Shown here piece by piece: positions 34,727 through 43,393 of a stretch of 47,712 nucleotides of DNA. Below the pieces are notes generated by a model that had not been told where the DNA came from, did no database searches, and worked only from the letters and a program-made list of their open reading frames with translations. The first letter of the stretch is position 1. Each line of letters begins with the position of its first letter. The position numbers and the translations under genes were made by a program. Origin of the DNA: Bacteroidales bacterium (GTDB taxonomy: Bacteria; Bacteroidota; Bacteroidia; Bacteroidales; UBA932). The stretch covers positions 1-47,712 of the forward strand of contig JAGAIM010000082.1 in the NCBI GenBank assembly GCA_017626555.1, written 5' to 3'.

Positions 34727-36463
34727 TTAAGAAATCTTGAGTTTGGTTTTGTAGAGTGTCTGTGAAATATTGATCATAAAGTCACCCATTGTCTCAAGTT
34801 CAGAAACGATATCCATATAATAGACACTCGTCTGATAGTTCTTGCGATCGCTTTCAATGCTTTCGATTTCTTCATCCCTGAGGTTGTTCCTGAGGTTGTT
34901 GATCCTATCTTCTGCAGCGTACGCATTCGAGATTTCTTCGAGTTTACCGTCAAATGCAAGTTTGAGATTCTGTATCATCACTTCGTAAGTGTTGTCCACG
35001 AGGTCTATCATTGCATTCAATTTCTTGATGGTATTGTCGTCAAATGTCTTATTATGAAGATTTCTGCGTGAAAGAATCCTGCTGATGCTTTCTCCGGAGT
35101 CTCCCAAAGACTCGAGTTCGCCTATGATCTTATACATCGCCTTGATCATCAATGATGTTCTTTCACTGATTTCTTCAGCGGAAACAGCATTCAGGAATGT
35201 TGCTATTTCATATTCGATTCTGTCAGAAATCTCCTCATATTTAACGAGTTTGCCTCTAAGTTCTTCGAATTTGCCGGGATCAGTCTCATTTATTGCAGCA
35301 CGTGCATAGCCGAGGCCGTTCCTGGAAATCTGGGCAAAGTGAATGATTTCGTTGAATGCCTGTTCGGTGGCAAGTTCTGGAGTCGCAAGCGGACCAGCCT
35401 CTATGTATTTGAGCCTGAATGCTTTCTCTTCCTTGTTCTCCGGCTCCTTTATAAGTTTGGTTACGACTTTCGCTATCAAACCTGTAAACCATACGAGTAT
35501 CAATGTGTTGATGAGATTGAAAAGAGTATGGAGCATAGAAAGTCCGTACAATGCAGCGGTTCCGTCCGCTCCATCAGGATTCATAACGGCAAATCCTTCT
35601 GCTGCCGGATTCGGGAATCCCATCAGTTCGATGATTTTTCCTACCAGATTAAGGAAAGGACGGAACAGGATCAATGCCCATATAACACCGAATACATTGA
35701 AGATCGTGTGGGATAATGCAGCACGTTTTGCAGCCGGATTACCAACTGCTGCCGCTATGTTTGCTGTGATGGTTGTACCGATGTTTTCTCCAAGAACCAT
35801 CGCGCAGGCCATAGGGAACGGTATCCAACCCATACTCAACATAATCAAGGTGATAGCCATCGTTGCCGATGATGACTGCAGGATGAGTGTGAGAACAGTT
35901 CCTACTCCAAGGAAGATAAGGACTGACCAGAATCCGTAACCGGACCATTGCTTTACAAACTCAAGCACTTCCGGAGTCTGCTTGAGATCAGGGACTGATT
36001 CCTTCATAAATGAAAGGCCGAGGAAAAGGAGGGAGAAACCGACAATAAGTTCTCCTATGTTCTTGTTTCTGTCTTTCTTTGAGTTCGAAAAGAGGAAGCC
36101 CAACAGCATCAAAGGAACGGCAAGGATGGAAATGTCGGCCTTGAATCCGAGAAGGGACACCATCCAGGCTGTGATTGTAGTACCGATGTTCGCTCCCATA
36201 ATCACACCGATGGCCTGAACCAGGGTCAGGAGACCGGCGTTTACGAAACTTACTACCATAACCGTTGTGGCAGATGATGACTGGATCAGTGCTGTTATGC
36301 CTACTCCAGTTGCAACTCTCTTGAACGGATTCGATGTCATTGCAGAAAGAAAGCCTCTGAGTCTGTCTCCGGCGGCTTTTTGAAGTCCGGAACTCATAAG
36401 GTTCATTCCGTAAAGGAACATACCCATCGCACCGAACAAAGTGAAGAATTGTAAGATACCCAT
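34727..36463 (-). CDS. Na/Pi cotransporter family protein, copy 1
   Basis: 578-residue membrane protein of the NptA/PNaS type with a cytoplasmic PhoU-like C-terminus. Two inverted repeats carry the QSSSATT signatures (IQSSSATTVMVVSF and LQSSSATMAITLIML), each followed by GANIGTTITAW or GENIGTTITANIAAAVG. From about residue 360 the sequence is helical and charged (PhoU-like, ESLGDSGESISRILSRR). It likely takes up phosphate with sodium, though similar proteins have unknown substrates. Very similar to the gene at 37173-38906. A TACTTTTG box lies at 36492-36499. Confidence 0.92.
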   Translation of the reverse strand: MGILQFFTLFGAMGMFLYGMNLMSSGLQKAAGDRLRGFLSAMTSNPFKRVATGVGITALIQSSSATTVMVVSFVNAGLLTLVQAIGVIMGANIGTTITAWMVSLLGFKADISILAVPLMLLGFLFSNSKKDRNKNIGELIVGFSLLFLGLSFMKESVPDLKQTPEVLEFVKQWSGYGFWSVLIFLGVGTVLTLILQSSSATMAITLIMLSMGWIPFPMACAMVLGENIGTTITANIAAAVGNPAAKRAALSHTIFNVFGVIWALILFRPFLNLVGKIIELMGFPNPAAEGFAVMNPDGADGTAALYGLSMLHTLFNLINTLILVWFTGLIAKVVTKLIKEPENKEEKAFRLKYIEAGPLATPELATEQAFNEIIHFAQISRNGLGYARAAINETDPGKFEELRGKLVKYEEISDRIEYEIATFLNAVSAEEISERTSLMIKAMYKIIGELESLGDSGESISRILSRRNLHNKTFDDNTIKKLNAMIDLVDNTYEVMIQNLKLAFDGKLEEISNAYAAEDRINNLRNNLRDEEIESIESDRKNYQTSVYYMDIVSELETMGDFMINISQTLYKTKLKIS

Positions 36464-36491
36464 AATTAAGTTTGAAACTCTGAATCGGGAG

Positions 36492-36499
36492 CAAAAGTA
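36492..36499 (-). promoter_or_regulatory. -7 box for Na/Pi transporter copy 1
   Basis: TACTTTTG on the minus strand matches TAnnTTTG. Start near 36485, leader about 22 nt. The -33 is unclear. Confidence 0.45.
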
Positions 36500-36562
36500 A
36501 TAAGTTTGTTAACGAATCTTAATCATAGACTGTTAATTTTTTGTTAAATGTAAGTGAAACAT

Positions 36563-36587
36563 AAAAAAGCCCGACATAGCGTCGGGC
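36563..36587 (-). terminator. Intrinsic terminator after the SLC13 remnant
   Basis: GCCCGAC at 36569-36575 pairs with GTCGGGC at 36581-36587, loop of 5 nt, with six T residues on the minus strand (36568-36563). It follows the stop codon of the original SLC13 frame at 36611. Confidence 0.88.
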
Positions 36588-36610
36588 AATTCCACGTAAT
36601 GACCTTATGA

Positions 36611-37110
36611 TCAGATACCGATGAAGATAAGCATCATATATGCTAAAGCAAATCCTATTATGCCGACAATAAGGCCCACAACGGCCATCTGCTTGGTGTT
36701 GATGATGCCTGTAGAATGGCAAGAATAACGTCAAGTCCCACCTTCGAAGCCGCAATAGCAAGTACGAAGCCACCGAGAAAGAGCATAATCACAGGATCAG
36801 CAAACGCTGCCATAATTGACTTGTAGTCAACTAATGTACCGGCGCCTTCATACATCATAAAACCGATACCCTTGTTGGAAATGGTGAGAAGCATTATCAC
36901 CATAGAGAGGACAGAAGTAGTCCAGGTCGGAATTACTTCAATGATCCACATCAATGCGGTGAACACAAAGATAGCAATGGTTCTCTGCATCACAGGAGTT
37001 AAGCCTTCAATGCCGAAGAAAGATGTAGGCACAGCCCACAGGAAGATCGTCAGCGCCAGGACAATGCCTAACGCAATCATATTCTTTATGGAAAGTTTAT
37101 CAGTACCCAT
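36611..37110 (-). pseudogene. Internally deleted SLC13 (DASS) anion:sodium symporter
   Basis: From 37110 an intact N-terminus reads as an SLC13/DASS carrier for about 128 residues: membrane helices with LWAVPTSFFGIEGLTPVMQR, MWIIEVIPTWTTSVLSMV, and FADPVIMLFLGGFVLAIAAS. Near 36707-36720 it jumps, in another frame, to what looks like the carrier C-terminus (TGIINTKQMAVVGLIVGIIG, stop at 36611). The middle, roughly 300 residues, is missing. Read from its own start the product is only 150 residues and ends at 36658 after a short frameshifted tail. Transport is not expected. Terminator and flanking genes are intact. Confidence 0.8.
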
Positions 37111-37172
37111 TTCTTATTAATGAGTGATCGACTCATCAGCGATGTAAATGGTTAATATTTAATTGAATAGGA

Positions 37173-38906
37173 TTATTTTTGGATAAATGCTTTTTCCAGA
37201 GCCTGAGAGATGTTGATCATAAAGTCGCCCATCTTTTCAAACTCATTGACAATATCCATATAATAGACACTTGTCTGGTAGTTCTTTCTGGCGCTCTCAA
37301 TATTCTCGATTTCAGAGTCTCTGAGATTGTTTCTGAGATTGTTGATACGGTCCTCAGCATTGTATGCATTGGATATTTCGGTCAATCCGCCGCTATATGC
37401 TGATGAGAGGTTCGCTATCATTGCATCGTAAGCGTGTTCAACGACGTCGGCCATATTGTTCAGATTCTTTATTGCATCATCATCAAATACTTTCTTGTGA
37501 ATATTTCTCCTTGAAAGGATGCGACTTATGCTTTCACCAGAGTCTCCAAGAGATTCCAGTTCGCCTATGATCTTGTACATAGCCTTGATTTCTCTGGATG
37601 TTTTTTCACTTATCTCTTCTGCAGATACGGCATTGAGGAATGAGGCAATCTCGTACTCGATCCTATCGGAAATCTCTTCATATTTGACCAGTTTGCCCCT
37701 TAGTGCTTCGAATCTGTCCGGATCTGTTTCGTTGATGGCGGCACGGGCATATCCTAATCCTTTCTTGGATATCTGTGCAAAATGGATTATCTCATTGAAA
37801 GCCTGTTCTGTAGCCAGTTCCGGTGTTGCAAGATGACCGGCTTCGATGTATTTGAGCCTGAATGTCTCGGCATCCTGATTGGCAGGAGTCTTTATTATCC
37901 AGATGACAAGTTTCTCGATATATCCCGTGAACCAGATGAGAATCAGCGTGTTGATAGTGTTGAATAATGTGTGGAGCATCGACAGTCCGTATAGAGCGGC
38001 TGTACCATCGGCAGAATTAGGGTCTGCGACGGCAAATCCTTCTGCTGCAGGATTCGGAAGGCCGAAGAGTTCAATGATTCTTCCGACCAATCCGAGGAAA
38101 GGCCTGAACAGAATCAACGCCCATACAACACCGAATACATTAAATATTGTATGCGACATTGCGGCGCGCTTTGCAGAAGTGTTTCCCACAGAAGCGGCGA
38201 TGTTTGCAGTGATCGTAGTACCGATATTTTCTCCCAGTACCATAGCGCAGGCCATATTGAACGGTATATAACCCATACTGAGCATAATCAGGGTTATGGC
38301 CATTGTTGCCGAAGAAGACTGAAGTACGAGTGTGAGCACTGTACCGAAAGCCAGGAATATAAGCACAGACCAGAATCCATAACCTGACCAAGTCTTGACG
38401 AATTCCAGAAACTGAGGGGTTTCAGACAGATCCGGAACAGATTCCTTCATAAACGAAAGTCCGAGGAAGAGAAGGGAGAAACCTACGATAAGTTCGCCGA
38501 TATTCCTATGTTGATTTTTCTTTGAATTGGAAAACAGGAAACCCAGCAGCATAAATGGCACAGCCAGGATGGAAATGTCGGCTTTGAATCCTAACCACGA
38601 CACCAGCCAGGCTGTGACTGTCGTACCGATGTTGGCTCCCATAATGACTCCGATCGCTTGTACAAGTGTAAGAAGTCCTGCATTGACGAAACTGACTACC
38701 ATTACGGTCGTTGCCGATGAAGATTGAATGATTGCAGTGATTCCCAATCCGGTCATAACGCGTTTGAACGGATTGGAAGTCATTGCGGAGAGGAATCCTC
38801 TGAGTCTGTCTCCTGCAGCCTTCTGCAGACCGGAACTCATCAGATTCATTCCGTAAAGGAACATACCAAGTGCTCCCAATAAGGTAAATATCTGTAATAT
38901 ACCCAT
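37173..38906 (-). CDS. Na/Pi cotransporter family protein, copy 2
   Basis: 577 residues, same plan as copy 1: QSSSATT repeats, GENIGTTITANIAASVG and a PhoU-like C-terminal half. Most positions are identical between the two, with scattered conservative changes and a more different tail (SQALEKAFIQK against SQTLYKTKLKIS). This points to a tandem duplication that has since diverged. It lies 27 bp downstream of the second exchanger gene and may be co-transcribed with it. Confidence 0.92.
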   Translation of the reverse strand: MGILQIFTLLGALGMFLYGMNLMSSGLQKAAGDRLRGFLSAMTSNPFKRVMTGLGITAIIQSSSATTVMVVSFVNAGLLTLVQAIGVIMGANIGTTVTAWLVSWLGFKADISILAVPFMLLGFLFSNSKKNQHRNIGELIVGFSLLFLGLSFMKESVPDLSETPQFLEFVKTWSGYGFWSVLIFLAFGTVLTLVLQSSSATMAITLIMLSMGYIPFNMACAMVLGENIGTTITANIAASVGNTSAKRAAMSHTIFNVFGVVWALILFRPFLGLVGRIIELFGLPNPAAEGFAVADPNSADGTAALYGLSMLHTLFNTINTLILIWFTGYIEKLVIWIIKTPANQDAETFRLKYIEAGHLATPELATEQAFNEIIHFAQISKKGLGYARAAINETDPDRFEALRGKLVKYEEISDRIEYEIASFLNAVSAEEISEKTSREIKAMYKIIGELESLGDSGESISRILSRRNIHKKVFDDDAIKNLNNMADVVEHAYDAMIANLSSAYSGGLTEISNAYNAEDRINNLRNNLRDSEIENIESARKNYQTSVYYMDIVNEFEKMGDFMINISQALEKAFIQK

Positions 38907-38933
38907 AATGATCAGTTATTTATGTTGTTGAAA

Positions 38934-39890
38934 CTATGCAATCTGGTTACTGAGCAGAAACCAGGTATATGCAATGAAACAGATGAACATCAATGCTCCT
39001 GAAACTCTTCCTATCTTACCTTTGATGCCTAAAATGACTGTTGCGATGGCAGCACCTATCATAACAGCATAGTCAACGGCGGTAATTCCTGATGAGTTGA
39101 GAGGCATTACCTGGGAACTGATACCAAGGATCAAGGTAATGTTGAAAATGTTCGATCCGATAATGTTTCCCAATGCCAACTGCGTATTCTTTTTAAGTGC
39201 GGCAGCAACAGAGGCTGCAAGTTCAGGAAGGGAAGTACCGCAGGCGATAAGAGTAAGCGATATGAATGCATCGTTCACGCCAAAAGACTTGGCGATGAGA
39301 ACGGCATTATCAACAAAGAAATCGCAACTTGTGATCAATACGGCAAGACCACCCAGTACTTTCAGTATGGCGAGCCATAGGGGAGTCTTCTCCTCCGGAG
39401 TTTCGGCCTGTTCTGCTGTAATAGCGTTTTGTTTGCTGTCTCTGTAGAATGAATACCACATAAACAGGGCAAAACATACAAGAAGCACAAGTCCATCAAT
39501 CCTGCTTATCGTCGGAATATTTCCATTGAAGAAATTGAATACCAATATGGTAAGAAGAATTGAAACTCCTATGCATAAAGGCATTTCAAATTTCATATTG
39601 TCCTTATTGACAGCGATAGGGAAGAATATTGCAGTGATGCCGAGGATACCTAAAATGTTGAAAATGTTGGATCCGACAACATTTCCAATGGCGACATCTG
39701 CGTTTCCTTGGAGCGCTCCTATGAAACTTACGACCAGTTCCGGCATAGAAGTTCCTACTCCTACGATTGCGGCTCCGATCACAAAGTCAGAGACTTTGAA
39801 CTTTCTGGCTATGGATACTGCTCCGGCTACGAGATAATCAGCACCAAATACAATACCGGCCAAGGAAATCAAAAGAATTACGTATTCCAT
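38934..39890 (-). CDS. CaCA-superfamily sodium/calcium exchanger, copy 2
   Basis: 318-residue membrane antiporter with two alpha repeats: VGVGTSMPELVVSFIGALQG with GNVVGSNIFNILGILG, and ACGTSLPELAASVAAALKK with LALGNIIGSNIFNITLILG. It shares the fold and motifs with the copy at 30915-31874, but loop and helix sequences differ clearly, so this is an older paralogue. Placed 2 bp after the small membrane protein gene. Confidence 0.92.
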   Translation of the reverse strand: MEYVILLISLAGIVFGADYLVAGAVSIARKFKVSDFVIGAAIVGVGTSMPELVVSFIGALQGNADVAIGNVVGSNIFNILGILGITAIFFPIAVNKDNMKFEMPLCIGVSILLTILVFNFFNGNIPTISRIDGLVLLVCFALFMWYSFYRDSKQNAITAEQAETPEEKTPLWLAILKVLGGLAVLITSCDFFVDNAVLIAKSFGVNDAFISLTLIACGTSLPELAASVAAALKKNTQLALGNIIGSNIFNITLILGISSQVMPLNSSGITAVDYAVMIGAAIATVILGIKGKIGRVSGALMFICFIAYTWFLLSNQIA

Positions 39891-39892
39891 AC

Positions 39893-40339
39893 TTATCCTA
39901 TGAGTTTATCGGCTTCTGCAACTTCATATTCGTACTGTCGTGTACAAGGCTCATATTTATAAGGAATATACTCAAACAACTGAATATATGCTTTCCCGGC
40001 CTGTTTGCTGTAATAAATGTCAAGTCTTACAGCATTTCCTTTATCTTCTTCCTTGAGATTGACAGAAGACGGTCTGGAGGCTATTCTTTCAGCGATTTCG
40101 TTATGCATATTCTGTGCAAAAAATCTCTCCTTCTTGTAGTACTTCTGTCCGCTTTCAGCATCTTTCCAGCCTGTCTTCATCATAAGGATGAGTAAGATGC
40201 CTGCGAAAATCATAAAGAAGCCGAGTATATTGACAGATGTTGCAGTAGGAAGGGCTACCAGGATGCAGCCGGCGATAGTGAGTATTCCTGAAATTGTCAT
40301 ATCTTTTGCAGAGCGTACTCTGATAAAATTCTTTTCCAT
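39893..40339 (-). CDS. Small membrane protein of unknown function
   Basis: I do not recognise a family. The 148 residues have a basic N-terminus, two adjacent membrane helices (about 15-55, ISGILTIAGCILVALPTATS and ILGFFMIFAGILLILMM), and a soluble cytoplasmic C-terminus rich in charged and aromatic residues ending AEADKLIG. Its gene is 2 bp upstream of exchanger copy 2, so it may be an accessory to that transporter. Confidence 0.75.
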   Translation of the reverse strand: MEKNFIRVRSAKDMTISGILTIAGCILVALPTATSVNILGFFMIFAGILLILMMKTGWKDAESGQKYYKKERFFAQNMHNEIAERIASRPSSVNLKEEDKGNAVRLDIYYSKQAGKAYIQLFEYIPYKYEPCTRQYEYEVAEADKLIG

Positions 40340-40383
40340 ATATTTAAAATGTATTGTTTATAAAAAGGGTTTTGTATATAAAA

Positions 40384-40412
40384 GGGGGAGCGGCATCTGT
40401 TTCAGATGTCGC
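40384..40412 (-). terminator. Possible terminator after the small secreted protein gene
   Basis: GCGGCATCTG at 40390-40399 and CAGATGTCGC at 40403-40412 form a 10-bp stem with one G-T pair. The minus-strand tail is CCCCCTTTT, a weaker T-run than usual. Confidence 0.5.
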
Positions 40413-40437
40413 TTTGCAAAGTTCTCTGTTGAGAAAT

Positions 40438-40854
40438 CTATATTAGAAGTTTTCTGAGATTGATCAGATGATGAGAACTTTCATTGAATCCTGAAGGAAA
40501 CAACCTGAGGGAATCGAAGAAAAGAGATGATGAATACGTATTCATCGATTTACCGGCTTTGGTCATCGTGAATCCGTTCCCTGAAGAGGCGGTTGTATGG
40601 TGTCTCCTGTTTGCAGAAAATGTCCTGAATGAGTTTGCGATATTTGTCTGTCTTGGTACCCTGCATTCCGTCTGTGATGAAGTCAGTGCATAACTATGTG
40701 CAGATACAGAGTCATAGATATCTCCTGAGACTACTGAAGAAGCAATATCGACATCCGTGTTCAGTGATGAGTCAGAATAATCTGTCCGGTAGAATATTCC
40801 TACCAGACAGATTATCAATGCTATATAAATCCTATTATTGGCGATAAGTTTCAT
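40438..40854 (-). CDS. Small exported protein of unknown function
   Basis: 138 residues, no recognised domain. The N-terminus (MKLIANNRIYIALIICLVGIF) looks like a signal peptide or membrane anchor. The rest is rich in Ser, Thr, Asn and His with the segment NSFRTFSANRRHHTTASSGN and no cysteine pairs beyond one Cys. A good promoter (40863-40893) supports that it is expressed; that promoter would start transcription within a few bases of the ATG, giving an almost leaderless message. Confidence 0.6.
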   Translation of the reverse strand: MKLIANNRIYIALIICLVGIFYRTDYSDSSLNTDVDIASSVVSGDIYDSVSAHSYALTSSQTECRVPRQTNIANSFRTFSANRRHHTTASSGNGFTMTKAGKSMNTYSSSLFFDSLRLFPSGFNESSHHLINLRKLLI

Positions 40855-40862
40855 CTATACCG

Positions 40863-40893
40863 CGAAATTACTCAAATATCCTGATTAATCAAA
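40863..40893 (-). promoter_or_regulatory. Promoter of the small exported protein gene
   Basis: On the minus strand TTTG at 40893-40890, 19 nt, then TAATTTCG at 40870-40863 (one mismatch in the -7). Predicted start near 40856, two or so bases before the ATG at 40854. Confidence 0.6.
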
Positions 40894-40928
40894 TCAAAAT
40901 AGGACTATATTTTATATATCTTATCCCT

Positions 40929-41732
40929 TTATGCCTGCAGCCACTTATGCTTTTCCACGCTGTAAATTGGTACGAATGGGAGCAGAATAGGTGTCTTCTT
41001 TATATATGCCTGATACTCTGGGTCTTTTCCGTATGCTCCGTTCTGGCGTATTTCAAGTCTGCGGGCTCCGCTGAACATAACATATACAATCCCAAGATAT
41101 CCGATTGATGCGACTATCCACTGCCATACGGAACAACAAGCGCCGAAACATACTATGAATGCGCCTGTCCAGATGACCAGTTCACCAAGATAGTTCGGAC
41201 AGCGGACCAATTTATATACTCCGGTGTCAACGAATCTGTGCTTGTTGATTTTCTTTGCTGCTTTTTTCTGAGCATCAGCCACGCTTTCGAGGATAACTCC
41301 ACTTGCCATCAAGGCTGCTCCGACCCACGCCCAAACCTCATTGACTGGTGCGCCGGCCGCTTTGTTAGCAAGGAAAAATGCAACAGGGCTTACTTGACCG
41401 ACATAGAGCAAAGCACAGAAAATCCACACTGTAATGACAACAAAGAGCGGTTTCTTCTTTGCTGCATCCGGGCCGTAAAGGATCTTTTTATACTCCGGAG
41501 ATCTCTTTTCGCGTGTAAGAAGGTAGAGTCCGAGCCTGCATCCGAAAATGAACATCACTACGCACAGCAAAGCCGTAGGCAATGTTATCACATCTTTGAA
41601 TAAAATAGCCATAGTCACTGCCAGAGCAGATATTCCAAAACCATAACCAATGCTGAAGAAATAGATGAAATAGATCCATCCAAGTCCTGATACTGCCATC
41701 GAAACGGCGAGAAGAATCAATAAATAGTTCAT
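40929..41732 (-). CDS. DUF1295/steroid 5-alpha-reductase-like membrane protein
   Basis: 267-residue protein with about six to seven membrane helices. The C-terminal third resembles DUF1295 and isoprenylcysteine methyltransferase/5-alpha-reductase relatives: KHRFVDTGVYKLVRCPNYLGELVIWTGAF, then GSARRLEIRQ-type segments and YGKDPEYQAYIKKTPILLPF. Such proteins bind NADPH or SAM at this C-terminal site and act on lipids or sterols. The reaction is not known here. It lies 21 bp downstream of the Tat-leader flavoprotein gene, so the two may work together. Confidence 0.82.
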   Translation of the reverse strand: MNYLLILLAVSMAVSGLGWIYFIYFFSIGYGFGISALAVTMAILFKDVITLPTALLCVVMFIFGCRLGLYLLTREKRSPEYKKILYGPDAAKKKPLFVVITVWIFCALLYVGQVSPVAFFLANKAAGAPVNEVWAWVGAALMASGVILESVADAQKKAAKKINKHRFVDTGVYKLVRCPNYLGELVIWTGAFIVCFGACCSVWQWIVASIGYLGIVYVMFSGARRLEIRQNGAYGKDPEYQAYIKKTPILLPFVPIYSVEKHKWLQA

Positions 41733-41753
41733 AATATCTTAAATTACGGATTG

Positions 41754-42524
41754 TTATTCCTCCTTTGATGAAGCCATCTTGCGGCCTGCATCGAATGCCT
41801 TCTGCAGGTCTTCTTCCCAATGTGCATCACGCCATTGGTGTTTTGCTTCCTCAGAGAATCCTGCCAGTTCGTAACGGCTGTAGTCCTTTACCTGACAGGT
41901 GTTATATGCAACTATATGTTGCGGTTGTCCGAGAGCGGCTGTGATGCAGTATTCCATCGAACCGAAGCCGTTGCTGTTGTTCCTCTCGGGCAGTCCGTTC
42001 ATTGTTTCGATCAGAACCACCGGCATACGCTTTGGCGCTGTCATACTATAGTCATTGTATGAAAGCCAAGGGAATGAAAGACGCTCCATAAATGCACGCA
42101 TCTGACCTGTCACTTCTCCGAAATATATAGGTGAACCAAGTACAAGACCGTCTGCCTGTGATATGTCTTCCAGAATCTGCGTAAGATCATCCTTATACCT
42201 GCAAACGTTTGAGACTCTGCCTTTCAGTTTACAGGCCATACACGACATACAGCATTTATAATCAATATCATACAGACGTATGGTCCGGACTTCTATGTAA
42301 TTCCCTGCAGATTGTGCGCCCTCTGCGAATTTCTGCAGCATCTGTGTTGTGTTCATATTGCGCCGCGGCCCGCCATCGATGATAATTATTCTTTTCATTT
42401 TCTTTTGTGTTTTGTCTGTTATTCCATTCATATCGTATGCCATAGTTGTATCCTTGATCAGGCTTCCGAATGTAAGGAAGCCCAATGTCAGCAACGATCT
42501 GTTTATGAAATCACGTCTGTTCAT
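41754..42524 (-). CDS. Flavodoxin-fold NAD(P)H:FMN reductase with Tat leader
   Basis: 256 residues. The N-terminus NRRDFINRSLLTLGFLTFGS is a twin-arginine-type signal, after which a flavodoxin-like domain starts at KRIIIIDGGPRRNMNTTQML (FMN phosphate loop). A cysteine cluster Cys92-x2-Cys95-x2-Cys98-x9-Cys108 recalls the compact iron-sulfur site of Isf-type flavoproteins, but with a longer last gap. SPIYFGEVTGQMRAFMERL is the second FMN loop. An internal Met43 could give a cytosolic form. TatA and TatC are in the window. The partner is probably the downstream membrane reductase-like protein (inference). Confidence 0.85.
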   Translation of the reverse strand: MNRRDFINRSLLTLGFLTFGSLIKDTTMAYDMNGITDKTQKKMKRIIIIDGGPRRNMNTTQMLQKFAEGAQSAGNYIEVRTIRLYDIDYKCCMSCMACKLKGRVSNVCRYKDDLTQILEDISQADGLVLGSPIYFGEVTGQMRAFMERLSFPWLSYNDYSMTAPKRMPVVLIETMNGLPERNNSNGFGSMEYCITAALGQPQHIVAYNTCQVKDYSRYELAGFSEEAKHQWRDAHWEEDLQKAFDAGRKMASSKEE

Positions 42525-42596
42525 TGAATCCGAGTATATGCAGTAAAGTTACTTTGTTAAATAAAGATGTACAAGAAAATTATTGCAAAATTTTCC

Positions 42597-42604
42597 TACT
42601 TTTG
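42597..42604 (+). promoter_or_regulatory. -7 box for menG-menA
   Basis: TACTTTTG, a full match to TAnnTTTG. Start near 42611 gives a leader of about 80 nt. No TTTG at the normal -33 distance. Confidence 0.4.
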
Positions 42605-42690
42605 CCGATATTTAGAAAGTGTTTGAATTTTTATCATCAAAAACACATAAACAGATCGATAAGAAACCAGCAGTTTTTTAGTCTGTACCA

Positions 42691-43386
42691 ATGGCAAAGA
42701 AAGAGAAAATAAAGAGTCTGTTCGACAATATTGCGCAGGATTATGACAAACTCAACCATATTCTGTCTCTGAATATAGACAAAGGATGGCGCAGGAAGGC
42801 TGTCCGTGAAATCATTGACCGTCCGGAAAAGTTCAGAGTACTTGATGTGGCTTGCGGAACTGGAGATTTTACAATAGAAATTGCCAAAAAAGCAGTGGAA
42901 GGCAGCAGCATAACCGGTATCGATCTCTCGGAAGGGATGATGGCTGTCGGCAGAGAGAAGATTGCAGCGGCTGGGATGGATGCTGTACTTGAATATGGAG
43001 ATTGTGAGACACTGAAATATGCAGACGGCACTTTTGACAGGGTTTCGGCTGGCTTTGGTGTGCGTAACTTTGAACATCTTGATATTGGTTTGAAGGAAAT
43101 GTGTCGTGTCCTTAAATCCGGTGGTAAACTAGTGGTTCTTGAATTGTCTGTTCCTTCGGATCCTTTCATCCGCTGGTGTTACAAATTGTACTTTTTGAAT
43201 ATATTGCCTGCAATCGGTGGATTTGTGTCCGGCAACAAAGGTGCCTACAGATATCTCCCGGCTTCAGTGTTGAATTTCCCTGCTCCAGACAAGTTCATCA
43301 AAATGATGTATGATGCAGGATTCCGCGAAGTACGCCACAAGGCTTTCACCTTCGGGATATGTCGTATGTATGTTGGAATCAAATGA
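42691..43386 (+). CDS. menG: Demethylmenaquinone methyltransferase
   Basis: Class I SAM methyltransferase (UbiE/MenG family), 231 residues, last step of menaquinone synthesis. The N-terminus KIKSLFDNIAQDYDKLNHILSL and the SAM motif VLDVACGTGDFTIEIA (near 50) are diagnostic, with GFGVRNFEHLDIGLKEMCRVLKSGG in the middle and YRYLPASVLNFPAPDKF near the end. Next to menA, so menaquinone rather than ubiquinone is the product. 7 bp before menA. Confidence 0.95.
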   Translation: MAKKEKIKSLFDNIAQDYDKLNHILSLNIDKGWRRKAVREIIDRPEKFRVLDVACGTGDFTIEIAKKAVEGSSITGIDLSEGMMAVGREKIAAAGMDAVLEYGDCETLKYADGTFDRVSAGFGVRNFEHLDIGLKEMCRVLKSGGKLVVLELSVPSDPFIRWCYKLYFLNILPAIGGFVSGNKGAYRYLPASVLNFPAPDKFIKMMYDAGFREVRHKAFTFGICRMYVGIK

Positions 43387-43393
43387 TAGTGAA

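Noticed and set aside
35343-35939. 198-codon plus-strand open frame, with a similar one at 37879-38271
   Set aside because: Both are antisense to the Na/Pi transporters and appear at matching positions because the two genes are paralogues.
36519-36773. 84-codon minus-strand frame across the SLC13 deletion
   Set aside because: It is a third frame, neither the N-terminal nor the C-terminal SLC13 frame, and its sequence is unlike any membrane protein.
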